A DNA stretch of 64,000 nt, taken from Saccharopolyspora shandongensis. Its GTDB lineage: Bacteria; Actinomycetota; Actinomycetes; Mycobacteriales; Pseudonocardiaceae. Below the pieces are notes generated by a model. It was not told the DNA's origin. It did not search any database and was given only the letters and a program-made list of their open reading frames with translations. The translations under genes were made by a program, and so were the position numbers. Below are positions 17,249 through 27,441 of the stretch, in pieces. Position 1 is the stretch's first letter. Each line of letters opens with the position of its first letter. The stretch spans positions 124,001-188,000 of the forward strand of contig NZ_FNOK01000008.1 in assembly GCF_900106995.1 (NCBI RefSeq). Reading direction: 5' to 3'.

Positions 17249-20200
17249 GTGATCGGCAGCGTGCCAGGATTCCGGCGCGGCTCAACGCGTTTCGGGATCG
17301 CCTTGGTCGGCGTCGTGCTGTTGCTGGACGGGCTGATCAGCGTTCCGAGCACCGCGGCGCAGGCACCGCCCCGGCCGGCCGCCGAGCAACCACCGGCCCG
17401 CACCGCCTACTCGGGTACCGAGCACCGCAGCCTGGGCGTCACCACCACCGGGATGTCCGGGCAGACCTCGACGCAGCCGCTGCTGGACGAATCCCCGCAG
17501 CACTTCGACCAGGACGTGTCCTCGCACGGCGGGCTGCTGGTGTTCACCAGCCTCCGCGACGAGGCCAAGCCGCAGGTGTACCTGCGAGACGCCGATGGCG
17601 AGGTGCGGCGGCTCACCCGGGGCCGCGATGCCGCGAATCCGCAGCTCTCGCCGGACCTGAAGTGGGTGGTGTTCGACTCGGCCGAGACGTCGGGGCAGCA
17701 GACGCAGCGCGACATCTGGCTGGTGCGCGTCGACGGCACCGATGCGCACCGGCTCGCCGAAACCGCCGACAACGACACGCATCCCACCTTCTCGCCGGAC
17801 GGTTCCCGCATCGCCTACGCCTGCGATGCCGGCGGCCGGTGGCAGATCTACGACCAGGCCTCCGGCGGCGGCTCCCTGCGGCGGCTGACCGACGAGCCGT
17901 CCGGCAGCGCGTTCCAGCCGTCGTGGAACCCGGTCGACGACGCCGACCACCGGGACCAGATCGCCTACACCTTCGACCGCGACGGCAACATCGGCGACGC
18001 CTCCGACCAGAGCGTGCGGGTGCTCCGGGGCACCGGGACCGGCGCGCCGCTGCTGCAAGACGGCTGGCAGAGCCGGGAGCCCAGTTGGCTGCCGAACGGC
18101 GACGGGTTGCTGTTCGTCAGCCCCAACCTCCAGCGGGTCGAGGGCGGCTACGCCGCTGCGGCGGACAGCATCGACCGGGTCTACCGGGCCGACACCGCGA
18201 CGCTGCCCGCTCCCCCGCCCCAGCAGATGCTGGAGGAGGACCGGCTGGTCGACTCCCCCGCCTGGCTCGCCAACGGGATCACCGGGCGCCTCGTGGTGAC
18301 GCGCACGACCGCGAAGCTCCGGAACACCGCGCTGCTGCAGGACATCCAGCAGGACGGGTCGGATCCGCGGAGCCTGGGGGTCGACGTGCTGACCGAGGAT
18401 CCCAAAGCCGTCGTCGACTCCACCAAGCTCTTCGTGCCGGACGCGGGCTTCGACCCGTGGACGCAGCGACAGAGCTACTCCCCGGACGGCAGCAAGATCG
18501 CGGTCAGCCGGTTCGAGACCGTCGGCGGGCAGCGCGTCCAGCGGATCTGGATCGTCGGCGCCGACGGCTCCGATCCCCAGCTGCTGCCCATCGACGACCG
18601 CAAGTCCGGCGACTGGGAGACCGACGCCGCGTGGTCGCCAGACGGCACGAAGATGGCCGTGGCCCGCAGGTCGCCCGGCGCGATGGAGGAAGGACGCGGC
18701 CGGAGCCGGATCATCGTCGTGAACGTCGCCACCGGCGAGGTCACCGGGCACCTGCAGGGCGCGAACGCGGAGGAGGACGACACCCAGCCCGCGTTCTCGC
18801 CGGACGGCAAGCGGTTCGCGTTCAGCCGGGGCCGGGTCGCCGACACGGACAAGCGGAAGAACCACATCTGGATCGCCCGCGCCGAAGGCCTCGACCAGCA
18901 ACGCGACCTGAGCGAGCTCGTCTGCCTGTGCGATGTGGTCGACGACAGCCCGGCGTTCTCGCCGGACGGGCGCAGCATCGTGTTCAACCGCGAGCCCGAC
19001 GGGTTGTACCGGATGTACCTGGCCGATGACCGCTGCGAGGTGCTGCTGCCGAAGGGGCTGGCGAGCTGCGCGGACCGGCCCGACGGCGGGGACACCGGGC
19101 CGTTCCAGCCCCGGGACGCCAGCCTGGCGCCGGACGGCGACCAGATCGTGCTGTCCACGCGCCCGGTCAAGGATTTCAACCCGCCGGAACACCTGGCGGT
19201 CCTGGACACGGCGAAGGGCCGGCTGACCCCGATCACCAGCCGGCTCCCCGGGCGGCAGAAGGAACCGACCTGGCAGGCGACCATCGACCTGGCGCTGACC
19301 GCTCCCCAGTCGTCGGCCACCGTCGAGGTCGGGTCCTCGGTGCCGGTCACCGCCACGGTGCGCAACAACGGCCCGGCCGCCTCACCGGACACGAGGGTGA
19401 CCCTCGACGTGCCGGACGGGCTGCGGCTGGAACGGCTCCGGGCGCAAGCGGGCCGCTGCGACGCCGAGAAAGCGCGCTGCGATCTCGACGTGGTGCAGCC
19501 GGGGAAGTCCATCCAGGTCACCGCGGAACTCGTCGGCGTGACCACCGGCAACCACCGGCTCCGCTGGCGGGCGGGCAGCTCGATGCAGGACTCCCTCCCC
19601 GACGACAACACCGGGACGACGGTCGTGCCGGTGGTTCCGGTGCCGCCGGATCCCCCGCCGCCGCCACCACCGCCGGACGCCAATCCCGCCGTGGCGGTGG
19701 AAGCCCAGCCGAATCCGTCCTATGTGGGCGGTCGGACCGAGGTGACCTACACCGTGCGCAACACCGCTGAGGGCACGGCGACGGGCCTCGCCCTGGATAT
19801 CGCGCTGCCGCGCGGTGTCCCGGTGACCAGCCTGCCGCCGGACTGCTCGGCCGTGCGGTGCACCCTGCCGGACCTGCCTCCCGGCGGAGTCGTCAGCAAG
19901 CAGGTGGTGCTGGCGCCGAACGCGGCGCTGGAGGCGGTGATCGGCGCAACGCTGCGGACCACCGGAACGGACGCCAACCCGGCCGACAACGCCGCGACCA
20001 CCCCGTACCGCGTGCTGCAGCCCCGGATCGTCGCGGTGCCGAACATCGGCGAACCCGGTTTCGTGACGTCCGTCCGCGGCATCGACTTCCCGCCGGGAGC
20101 CCCGGTGCAGCTGCTGTGGACGCCCGGCATCACCGCCGCCGCGGCGCCGACGCTGCCCGGCCCGGACGGCAGGTTCGCCGCGCAGCTGCTGATCCTGCCC

Positions 20201-20320
20201 AAGGACCAGACCGGGCCGCGCACCATCACCGCGTCCGGCCCAGGATTCGGCCCTGTCACCACTCAGTTCCTGGTGGTGGAGCCCACTATCGCGCCGCCGG
20301 ACCTGGTCGGGCGGAGGTGA
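17249..20320 (+). CDS. Secreted or anchored TolB/PD40 beta-propeller with DUF11 repeats
   Basis: A 1023-residue protein. The N-terminus has a basic stretch and hydrophobic core (FGIALVGVVLLLDGLISVPS) ending near ALA-type residues, so it is probably exported. Residues about 90-660 hold at least six TolB-like propeller blades with the F/WSPDG motif (FSPDGSRIAYA, WSPDGTKMAVA, FSPDGKRFAFS, FSPDGRSIVFN). The C-terminal third has two DUF11-type beta domains (VEVGSSVPVTATVRNNGPAA and a related copy after a proline linker) and a final IPT/Ig-like domain. The GTG at 17249 follows GGAGG by 6 nt. It precedes the cap gene by 4 nt and so belongs to the CIS operon. Binding to wall polymers or partner proteins is inferred. 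Confidence 0.8.
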   Translation: MIGSVPGFRRGSTRFGIALVGVVLLLDGLISVPSTAAQAPPRPAAEQPPARTAYSGTEHRSLGVTTTGMSGQTSTQPLLDESPQHFDQDVSSHGGLLVFTSLRDEAKPQVYLRDADGEVRRLTRGRDAANPQLSPDLKWVVFDSAETSGQQTQRDIWLVRVDGTDAHRLAETADNDTHPTFSPDGSRIAYACDAGGRWQIYDQASGGGSLRRLTDEPSGSAFQPSWNPVDDADHRDQIAYTFDRDGNIGDASDQSVRVLRGTGTGAPLLQDGWQSREPSWLPNGDGLLFVSPNLQRVEGGYAAAADSIDRVYRADTATLPAPPPQQMLEEDRLVDSPAWLANGITGRLVVTRTTAKLRNTALLQDIQQDGSDPRSLGVDVLTEDPKAVVDSTKLFVPDAGFDPWTQRQSYSPDGSKIAVSRFETVGGQRVQRIWIVGADGSDPQLLPIDDRKSGDWETDAAWSPDGTKMAVARRSPGAMEEGRGRSRIIVVNVATGEVTGHLQGANAEEDDTQPAFSPDGKRFAFSRGRVADTDKRKNHIWIARAEGLDQQRDLSELVCLCDVVDDSPAFSPDGRSIVFNREPDGLYRMYLADDRCEVLLPKGLASCADRPDGGDTGPFQPRDASLAPDGDQIVLSTRPVKDFNPPEHLAVLDTAKGRLTPITSRLPGRQKEPTWQATIDLALTAPQSSATVEVGSSVPVTATVRNNGPAASPDTRVTLDVPDGLRLERLRAQAGRCDAEKARCDLDVVQPGKSIQVTAELVGVTTGNHRLRWRAGSSMQDSLPDDNTGTTVVPVVPVPPDPPPPPPPPDANPAVAVEAQPNPSYVGGRTEVTYTVRNTAEGTATGLALDIALPRGVPVTSLPPDCSAVRCTLPDLPPGGVVSKQVVLAPNAALEAVIGATLRTTGTDANPADNAATTPYRVLQPRIVAVPNIGEPGFVTSVRGIDFPPGAPVQLLWTPGITAAAAPTLPGPDGRFAAQLLILPKDQTGPRTITASGPGFGPVTTQFLVVEPTIAPPDLVGRR

Positions 20321-20324
20321 TCCG

Positions 20325-21020
20325 GTGATCCACGAGGTGGACGAGGGCCTGCGCCTGCTGCTGGCCGATGGGGGTGTGCCGGGCTCGGGCGTGGAGCTCG
20401 CCTTCGACCCACCCACGACGGACTGGGCGGCGAAGCGCAACTCTCCCACGGTCAGCGTCTTCCTCTACGACATCAGGGAGGAGCCGGACCTCCGGCGCGC
20501 GGGCGCGTTCGAGCAGTACGACGACGATGGGAAGATGATCGGCTGGCAGAGCCCGCCGCACTGGTTCCAGCTCTCCTACCTGGTGACGGCGTGGACGAAC
20601 CGTCCGCAGGACGAACACCGGCTGCTCTCGGACGTGCTGCGCTGCCTGGTGCGGCACGACGCGCTGGCGTCGCAGTGGCTGACCGGGACGCTGGCCGAGC
20701 TCGGGCTGACGGTCTCGTTCGACGCGGGCGGAACGATGGCGGAGGGCCGGTCGGCCTCCGACGTGTGGTCGGCGCTCGGCGGGCAGCTCAAGCCGTCGAT
20801 CAACCTCCGGGTGACGGCGCCGCTGGCCGGCGAGCGGATCCCGGCCGGGCCGCCGGTCACCGAAGGCGCTGTCCTGCAAGCGGAAAGCTCGGGTGATCCG
20901 GTGAACGAGTCCCCCCGTCGGTTGCGCTACGACGGGCCGACCACGGCAGAAGGCGCCGGCTTCGCCCCGACCCGGCCGCGCCCGGAGCCGAAGCGACGGC
21001 GGCGGGGCACGATCTCGTGA
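20325..21020 (+). CDS. CIS cap/tail terminator protein (DUF4255, Pvc16-like)
   Basis: A 231-residue DUF4255 protein. The family caps the distal end of contractile injection tails (Pvc16/Afp16). Diagnostic features are the start IHEVDEGLRLLLADGG, the strand PTVSVFLYDIREEPDLRR, and YLVTAWTNRPQDEHRLLSDV. The C-terminal 50 residues are a disordered basic tail (RPRPEPKRRRRGTIS). The GTG at 20325 sits 4 nt after the preceding stop, and the stop overlaps the next GTG (GTGA), indicating translational coupling with the AAA+ ATPase, as in other CIS loci. Confidence 0.92.
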   Translation: MIHEVDEGLRLLLADGGVPGSGVELAFDPPTTDWAAKRNSPTVSVFLYDIREEPDLRRAGAFEQYDDDGKMIGWQSPPHWFQLSYLVTAWTNRPQDEHRLLSDVLRCLVRHDALASQWLTGTLAELGLTVSFDAGGTMAEGRSASDVWSALGGQLKPSINLRVTAPLAGERIPAGPPVTEGAVLQAESSGDPVNESPRRLRYDGPTTAEGAGFAPTRPRPEPKRRRRGTIS

Positions 21021-23080
21021 CCGGGCCGGACCTGAACTACCTCTGGGCCCGCCTCGGGCTGATCGAACGGCGCGTCCGCGAGGTCGTGGCGGCGCGGCGG
21101 GCCGCCGACCCGCAACCGGACGATCCCTACCGCGGGCTCTACGTCACCCCGGACGACGTCGACCGCATCCTCGCCTCCCCGGCGAAGTCCTGGGCCGCGA
21201 CCCGCGACGACGATCCCGCGTCCGCCGAGCTCGACGCGCTCGCGGCGGCCGTGCCCGAACCTGGGCCGAGATTGCTGCGCCTCACCGAGGATTTCGGCCT
21301 CACCGCACTGGATCTGGAACTGCTGCTGGTGGCGATGGCGCCCGACGTCGACGTCCGCTTCGAACCGCTCTACGGCTACCTCAACGACGACGTGACCCGG
21401 CGGCGGCCGACCACCGGGCTGGCGCTGGAGCTGTGCGGGGTGCCCGCGGCGGGCGACGGGCGGTTCCGGTTCGCCGCGGGCGCGCCGCTGGTCGCCGGTG
21501 GCCTGCTGGAGGTGCAGGAGCCGGAGCGGCCGGCGCTGTCGCGGACGCTGCGAGTTCCCGACCGGGTCGTGGCGCACCTGCTGGGCAACGACGACATCGA
21601 TCCCCACATCGCGCGCCTCGCTCGCCTCGATCACGCCGATCCGCGCCCGCCAGACGTGCTGGCCAAGCGGATCGGCGCGGCGCTGGACACCGGGATCCGG
21701 CTCGTCCACCTCACCGGGGCGGAGGGCGCGATGCAGGTCGCGACGGACGCCCTGGCGGTCGGCGGCCGTCGCGCACTCATCCTGGACGCCGGGGAGCTGG
21801 CCGGTGAGCCGGAGCCGCTGCCCGTCCTGCCCGCACTGGTGCGGGAAGCGCGGCTGCACCGGGCCGGGATCGTGTTCGGCCCGCTGGAGGCGTTGGAGCG
21901 CGAGCAGGCCCGGTTGCTGCGGGCGATCGTCGCGTCGGCGGCGGGCATTCCGCTGTTCCTGCACGGTTCCCGCAGCTGGGATCCGGCCTGGTCGCGGCAG
22001 GCTCCGGTGTCGATCCGCGTCGCGGCCCCGAAGCCGGAGCAGCGGGCGCGGGCCTGGCGGGAGGCCCTCGCGGCGGCCGGTGACGCCGCAGCGGTGCCCG
22101 AAAGCGCGCTCGTCGATGCCCTCACCCGCTACCGGTTGGACGCCGACCAGGTCGTCCGGGCGGCCTCGGTGGCGACCCAGCTCGCCACGCTCGACGCCCG
22201 CCCGGTGGGGCTGGACGATCTGCGGGCGGGCGTGCGCGCCCAGAACGGCGCGGGCCTGGAACGCCTCGCCCGGCGCATCACGCCGGCGGTGCACTGGGAT
22301 GACCTGGTGCTGCCCGAGCCGACCCACCGCCACCTGGCCGAGCTGTCGATGCGCGCCCGGCACCGGGACCTCGTCCTCGGCGACTGGCGGATGCGTCCCG
22401 GCGGCGGCCGCGGGCGCGGCGTGATCGCGTTGTTCGCGGGTGAATCCGGCACTGGCAAGACCATGTCGGCGGAAGTGGTCGCGGCCGACCTCGGGATGGA
22501 CCTCTACGTGGTCGATCTGTCCACAGTGGTCGACAAGTACGTCGGCGAGACGGAGAAGAATCTGGAACGGATCTTCACCGAGGCGGTCGGTGTGAACGGG
22601 GTGCTGCTGTTCGACGAGGCCGACGCCATCTTCGGCAAGCGCTCCCAGGTGAAGGACGCCCACGACCGCTACGCCAACGTCGAGTCGGCATTCCTGTTGC
22701 AGCGCATGGAAACCTTCGACGGCATCGCGATCCTGACGACGAACCTCCGGGCGAACCTGGACGACGCGTTCACCCGCCGCCTGGACGTGATCGCCGACTT
22801 CCCGATGCCGGGCCCGGAGCAGCGCCAAGCCCTCTGGGACCGCTGCCTCGGCAGCGCGATCCCCCGAGCGGAAGACCTGGACCTGGCGTTCTGCGCGGAG
22901 CGCTTCGGGCTCGCGGGCGGCTCGATCCGCTCCTGCGCCATCACGGCCGCCTACCTCGCGGCGGAGGCGGGCAGGCCGGTGGGCATGGACGAGCTGATCA
23001 CGTCAGTCCGCCAGGAGTACGGCAAGCTCGGACGCCTGGTGCTGGAATCGGAGTTCGGGCAGTGGGCGGCGGAGCGCTGA
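21017..23080 (+). CDS. CIS-associated AAA+ ATPase (Pvc15-like)
   Basis: A 687-residue protein. The N-terminal 420 residues are a degenerate ATPase-like and helical region (LDLELLLVAMAPDVDVRFEP is conserved in the family). The C-terminal AAA+ module has Walker A GESGTGKT at residues 475-482, Walker B LLFDEADA near 530, sensor-1 ILTTNLRANLDDAFTRR with arginine fingers, and a lid domain. Pvc15-like ATPases are needed for assembly or cargo loading of CIS particles, not for sheath recycling. It overlaps the cap gene by 4 nt. A convergent effector-like gene follows. Confidence 0.93.
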   Translation: MTGPDLNYLWARLGLIERRVREVVAARRAADPQPDDPYRGLYVTPDDVDRILASPAKSWAATRDDDPASAELDALAAAVPEPGPRLLRLTEDFGLTALDLELLLVAMAPDVDVRFEPLYGYLNDDVTRRRPTTGLALELCGVPAAGDGRFRFAAGAPLVAGGLLEVQEPERPALSRTLRVPDRVVAHLLGNDDIDPHIARLARLDHADPRPPDVLAKRIGAALDTGIRLVHLTGAEGAMQVATDALAVGGRRALILDAGELAGEPEPLPVLPALVREARLHRAGIVFGPLEALEREQARLLRAIVASAAGIPLFLHGSRSWDPAWSRQAPVSIRVAAPKPEQRARAWREALAAAGDAAAVPESALVDALTRYRLDADQVVRAASVATQLATLDARPVGLDDLRAGVRAQNGAGLERLARRITPAVHWDDLVLPEPTHRHLAELSMRARHRDLVLGDWRMRPGGGRGRGVIALFAGESGTGKTMSAEVVAADLGMDLYVVDLSTVVDKYVGETEKNLERIFTEAVGVNGVLLFDEADAIFGKRSQVKDAHDRYANVESAFLLQRMETFDGIAILTTNLRANLDDAFTRRLDVIADFPMPGPEQRQALWDRCLGSAIPRAEDLDLAFCAERFGLAGGSIRSCAITAAYLAAEAGRPVGMDELITSVRQEYGKLGRLVLESEFGQWAAER

Positions 23081-23128
23081 GCATCGGAGAAGGCACCTCC
23101 GCGTCCCGAATCTCCATGTCCAGAGCGC

Positions 23129-24592
23129 CTACTCGGGAGCCGTCGGCGCACCCTGCTCCCTCTCCGTAAGTGCACCCTTGATCTGGTTGGCAAGTGCTTG
23201 GAGAGGATAGTTGTCAGGTGCCAGATAGATTTCCGCCTGCTCGTTGCCTTCCAGCTGATCGGGGACCGACGTGCCCGCGACCTCGGCCACGGCACGCAGT
23301 ACCTCCTCATTGCTCGAACCGGAGGTGATCCGGTAGCGCTGCTGAAGCTCGGTCAGCGTCACCGTGAACACCCTCTCGTTCTCGTGGAACGACGGATCAT
23401 CTTCCTTGCTAGGTAGTGGATGATCTTCCCGGTACTTGGCGGAGGTTGGAGATACGTAGCCCGTCCAGATGCGATTCGTCGTATTTCCATAGGCCCCCTC
23501 CCCCATGTTCCACATTCCTCTCTCCGAAGCGAATCTGTACTCGCGCTTCAGCTCCTCGTCCACCTCTTTTTCCAGCGTGGACCTGGCCATATCATCAATT
23601 GGGCCGATCTCATGACGCCACCTGCTCCTCTTGGCAGCATCCGTCATCTCACTCGTACCGCCCACAACAGCGGGATACCCAACGCCGTACGGATCCTGCC
23701 CAGGATACGGCGGTTCCGTTGCTTTGACCCCCAAAACGATGGTCTCATTGTCTTCCAACCAGGAGATCACGTGGTGCTTCACCTTGGCACGGTTGCCAGA
23801 ATCAGGCCCCGGAACCTGCACCCACTTTTTTCCGCGACGCGTCGCCCATTCGTTCGCGGTAACCTGTTCCGTCTGCTGTGGCTGGTTTCGGTTCCTTCGG
23901 TCCTTGTTGTACGGCTGCCCGTGGGACTGGCCACCACCCCTCCGATTCCCGCGTTGTCTGAGCATCCGCTGAACTGTTGCTTCCCCAGCGAACCCCGGCG
24001 TGTTCGGCTGCTCGGCGCGTTGCATCGGGGCCGCGGCGCTTGTGGCCCGTATCGCGTTGGCTTCAGCTTCGCGCTCGAAGCGGTCCGATGGATCTGACAC
24101 CTTCTGGCCGTTGCCGTTGTCCGTTCCTGCGACCGGGCCGGAGCGCTGCTGGATGACGTGGGTGAGTTCGTGGGCGAGGGTGTGCTTGTCGGCTCCGCCT
24201 TCGCCTACGACGATGTGGTTTCCGGAGGTGTAGGCGCGGGCGCCGATCTCGGCCGCCGAGCGTTGTGCGGCCGGTCCGGTGTGCAGGCGGACGTCGGAGA
24301 AGTCCGCGCCGAGACGAGCCTCCATATCCGTCCGCACGGGCTCGTCCAGCGGCGCTCCGGACGACCGCAGCACTTCGTGCACGGCCGAACGCTGCACCTC
24401 CGCCACGTCGTCGCCACTTCGGGCGTCGGCGATCGCCCTCGCCACGGCGGCATTCCCCAGCGTTCTTTGCAGGTGCAGGATGTGTTCGGCGGAGCCGACA
24501 GCACTGCTCGGCCGTGCTCCGGGTTCCGATGGTCGAGCGCGCCGTTCCCGCTCGGACGACTCCGCTTCACCGTTGTTGTGCCGGTCGCGCAT
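23129..24592 (-). CDS. DUF4157 (eCIS core domain) putative effector with unknown C-terminal domain
   Basis: A 487-residue protein and the best candidate for CIS cargo. Residues 1-60 are disordered with LQRTLGNAAVARAI near 41-54. DUF4157 follows (about 70-150): LGADFSDVRLHTGPAAQRSA and then HELTHVIQQ, whose HELTH (141-145) fits an HExxH zinc-peptidase motif. Residues 155-250 are a linker with two QR motifs (MQR at 190, VQR at 207) and many Gln/Asn/Arg residues. Residues 250-487 form an unrecognised domain rich in Trp, Tyr and charged residues (GKKWVQVPGPDSGNRAKVKH; RIWTGYVSPTSAKYREDHPL). The C-terminal half is near 50% GC in places, far below its neighbours, and the gene is opposite to the flanking genes, both signs of an exchangeable module. 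No immunity gene is evident. Confidence 0.85.
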   Translation of the reverse strand: MRDRHNNGEAESSERERRARPSEPGARPSSAVGSAEHILHLQRTLGNAAVARAIADARSGDDVAEVQRSAVHEVLRSSGAPLDEPVRTDMEARLGADFSDVRLHTGPAAQRSAAEIGARAYTSGNHIVVGEGGADKHTLAHELTHVIQQRSGPVAGTDNGNGQKVSDPSDRFEREAEANAIRATSAAAPMQRAEQPNTPGFAGEATVQRMLRQRGNRRGGGQSHGQPYNKDRRNRNQPQQTEQVTANEWATRRGKKWVQVPGPDSGNRAKVKHHVISWLEDNETIVLGVKATEPPYPGQDPYGVGYPAVVGGTSEMTDAAKRSRWRHEIGPIDDMARSTLEKEVDEELKREYRFASERGMWNMGEGAYGNTTNRIWTGYVSPTSAKYREDHPLPSKEDDPSFHENERVFTVTLTELQQRYRITSGSSNEEVLRAVAEVAGTSVPDQLEGNEQAEIYLAPDNYPLQALANQIKGALTEREQGAPTAPE

Positions 24593-24703
24593 CAGGTCTC
24601 CTCACAACGCCCGTGCACCACTGGTACCGCGACCAGCGCTGTCGGGACATGCCCGGAAGGGCACATCTGGGGGGCAGAACCCCGCGCACCCCGACCGGCA
24701 TAT

Positions 24704-24739
24704 CCCGGGAAGGCAGCACCGGGTTGCCCGGGAAGGCAG
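24704..24739. promoter_or_regulatory. Direct repeats upstream of the sheath operon
   Basis: Two exact copies of CCCGGGAAGGCAG (24704-24716 and 24727-24739) lie 23 bp apart, about two helical turns, 95-130 bp before the sheath start. A further TGCCC-GGAA-GGGCA inverted repeat lies at about 24650-24663. These could be binding sites for the locus LuxR-type regulator or another activator. Confidence 0.4.
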
Positions 24740-24834
24740 TCGTGTTGCCCTCGGTGGGGGTCGGGCGGACCTGTTCGCCCGCATCGCCGGGCGCGAGGCT
24801 CTGGGCACGCCACACTTCAGACGAAGGAGCGAAC

Positions 24835-26349
<1,515 letters not shown>

Positions 26350-26380
26350 CCCCAACGGCACGGAAGGCGGCGGATAAGCC

Positions 26381-26821
26381 ATGGCACAGGGCGACAGTCT
26401 CGCCACGCACCGGTTCGGTGTGCAACTCGGCGGCATCACGGTGGAATCGGTCAAGGAGATCAGCGGCCTGACCGTCGAGCAGGACGTGATCGAGACCCAG
26501 CAGGTCACGCCGACCGGCGAGCGGATCAACAAGAAGCAACCCGGCGGTCAGAAGGGCGGCGAGGTGACGATCACCCGCGGCATGGACCAGAGCGCCGAGT
26601 TCACCGACTGGATCAAGAAGACGCTGCTGGACGGCAACGTCGAGGTCGCGCGGGAGAACCTGACGATCGAGATCCAGGATTCCAAGGGCGACACGGTGCG
26701 GCGGATCCAGCTCTTCGACGCCTGGGTCAGCAAGTGGGCGGGCCCGTCGCTCACCGCGGGCGAGTCCCAGGCGGCGACGGAGAAGGCCACCATCACGTTC
26801 GAGCGGATCGAGGTCGAATGA
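26381..26821 (+). CDS. CIS inner tube protein (Pvc1-like)
   Basis: A 146-residue T4 gp19/Hcp-like tail-tube protein: HRFGVQLGGITVESVKEISG, the long-loop VTITRGMDQSAEFTDWIKKT, and LFDAWVSKWAGPSLTAGESQ with a final beta-strand ATITFERIEVE. It forms the hexameric inner tube that the sheath pushes out. It follows the sheath by 31 nt and its stop overlaps the next start (ATGA). A second tube-like protein is encoded at 30189. Confidence 0.95.
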   Translation: MAQGDSLATHRFGVQLGGITVESVKEISGLTVEQDVIETQQVTPTGERINKKQPGGQKGGEVTITRGMDQSAEFTDWIKKTLLDGNVEVARENLTIEIQDSKGDTVRRIQLFDAWVSKWAGPSLTAGESQAATEKATITFERIEVE

Positions 26822-27282
26822 GGCGACGCATCGCGTCGCTCGGCGAGCTCGACGAGGTCACGGGCAAGGGCCAGGCGGCGGAGACCCGCCCGGCCCCGGC
26901 CGAGCAGGCGACGCAGCACGACGAGTTCGAGTTCGAACTCCCCCGCGGCTACGTGCACTCCGACGGCACCGTGCACCGGCACGGCCGGATGCGGCTGGCC
27001 ACCGCGAAGGACGAGCTCCGGCCGCTGATCGACGTGCGGGTCAAGGAGAACCCCGCCTACCTCAGCGTGGTGCTGCTCAGCCAGGTGATCACCCGGCTCG
27101 GCGAGCTCACCGAGGTGCACACGGGCCTGGTGGAGAACATGTACGCCACCGACATCGCCTTCCTGCAGGACTTCTACCGGCGGATCAACAGCGAGGGGCA
27201 CACCAGGGCGGGTGTCACCTGCCCGTCCTGCGGCACGGCGTTCGAGGTCGACCTCGCCGGTGGGCGCCTGGGGGAATGGTGA
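26818..27282 (+). CDS. CIS tail-assembly/baseplate-associated protein with C-terminal Cys pair
   Basis: A 154-residue protein: a disordered first 40 residues, then a beta-rich part (FEFELPRGYVHSDGTVHRHG) and helices (RLATAKDELRPLIDVRVKEN, SVVLLSQVITRLGEL), ending in TCPSCGTAFEVDLAGG, a possible half zinc-finger. Proteins of this kind follow the tube gene in many actinobacterial and cyanobacterial CIS loci and resemble phage tail-assembly proteins in size and position. The start overlaps the tube stop by 4 nt, and the stop overlaps the next GTG. Confidence 0.75.
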   Translation: MRRRIASLGELDEVTGKGQAAETRPAPAEQATQHDEFEFELPRGYVHSDGTVHRHGRMRLATAKDELRPLIDVRVKENPAYLSVVLLSQVITRLGELTEVHTGLVENMYATDIAFLQDFYRRINSEGHTRAGVTCPSCGTAFEVDLAGGRLGEW

Positions 27283-27437
27283 CGTACGCGGTCGACCGGC
27301 TGCACGAGGAGGTCGCGTACGTCGCCTACCACTTCCACTGGCCGCGCGAGGAGATCCTCGAACTCGACCACCACGAACGACGGCGTTGGGTCCGCGAGAT
27401 CGCGCGCATCAACACCAGGGTGAACGAAGGCGGGTGA
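27279..27437 (+). CDS. Small CIS protein (DUF6760-like)
   Basis: A 52-residue protein starting at GTG 27279, overlapping the previous stop by 4 nt. The sequence has VDRLHEEVAYVAYHFHWPRE and the Trp-rich helix EILELDHHERRRWVREIARI, which match the small DUF6760 proteins found at this place in CIS loci. It is probably an adaptor or chaperone between tube and baseplate; a precise role is not known to me. The frame lies between two firmly assigned CIS genes with no gap, which supports it being real. Confidence 0.8.
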   Translation: MTYAVDRLHEEVAYVAYHFHWPREEILELDHHERRRWVREIARINTRVNEGG

Positions 27438-27441
27438 CCGG

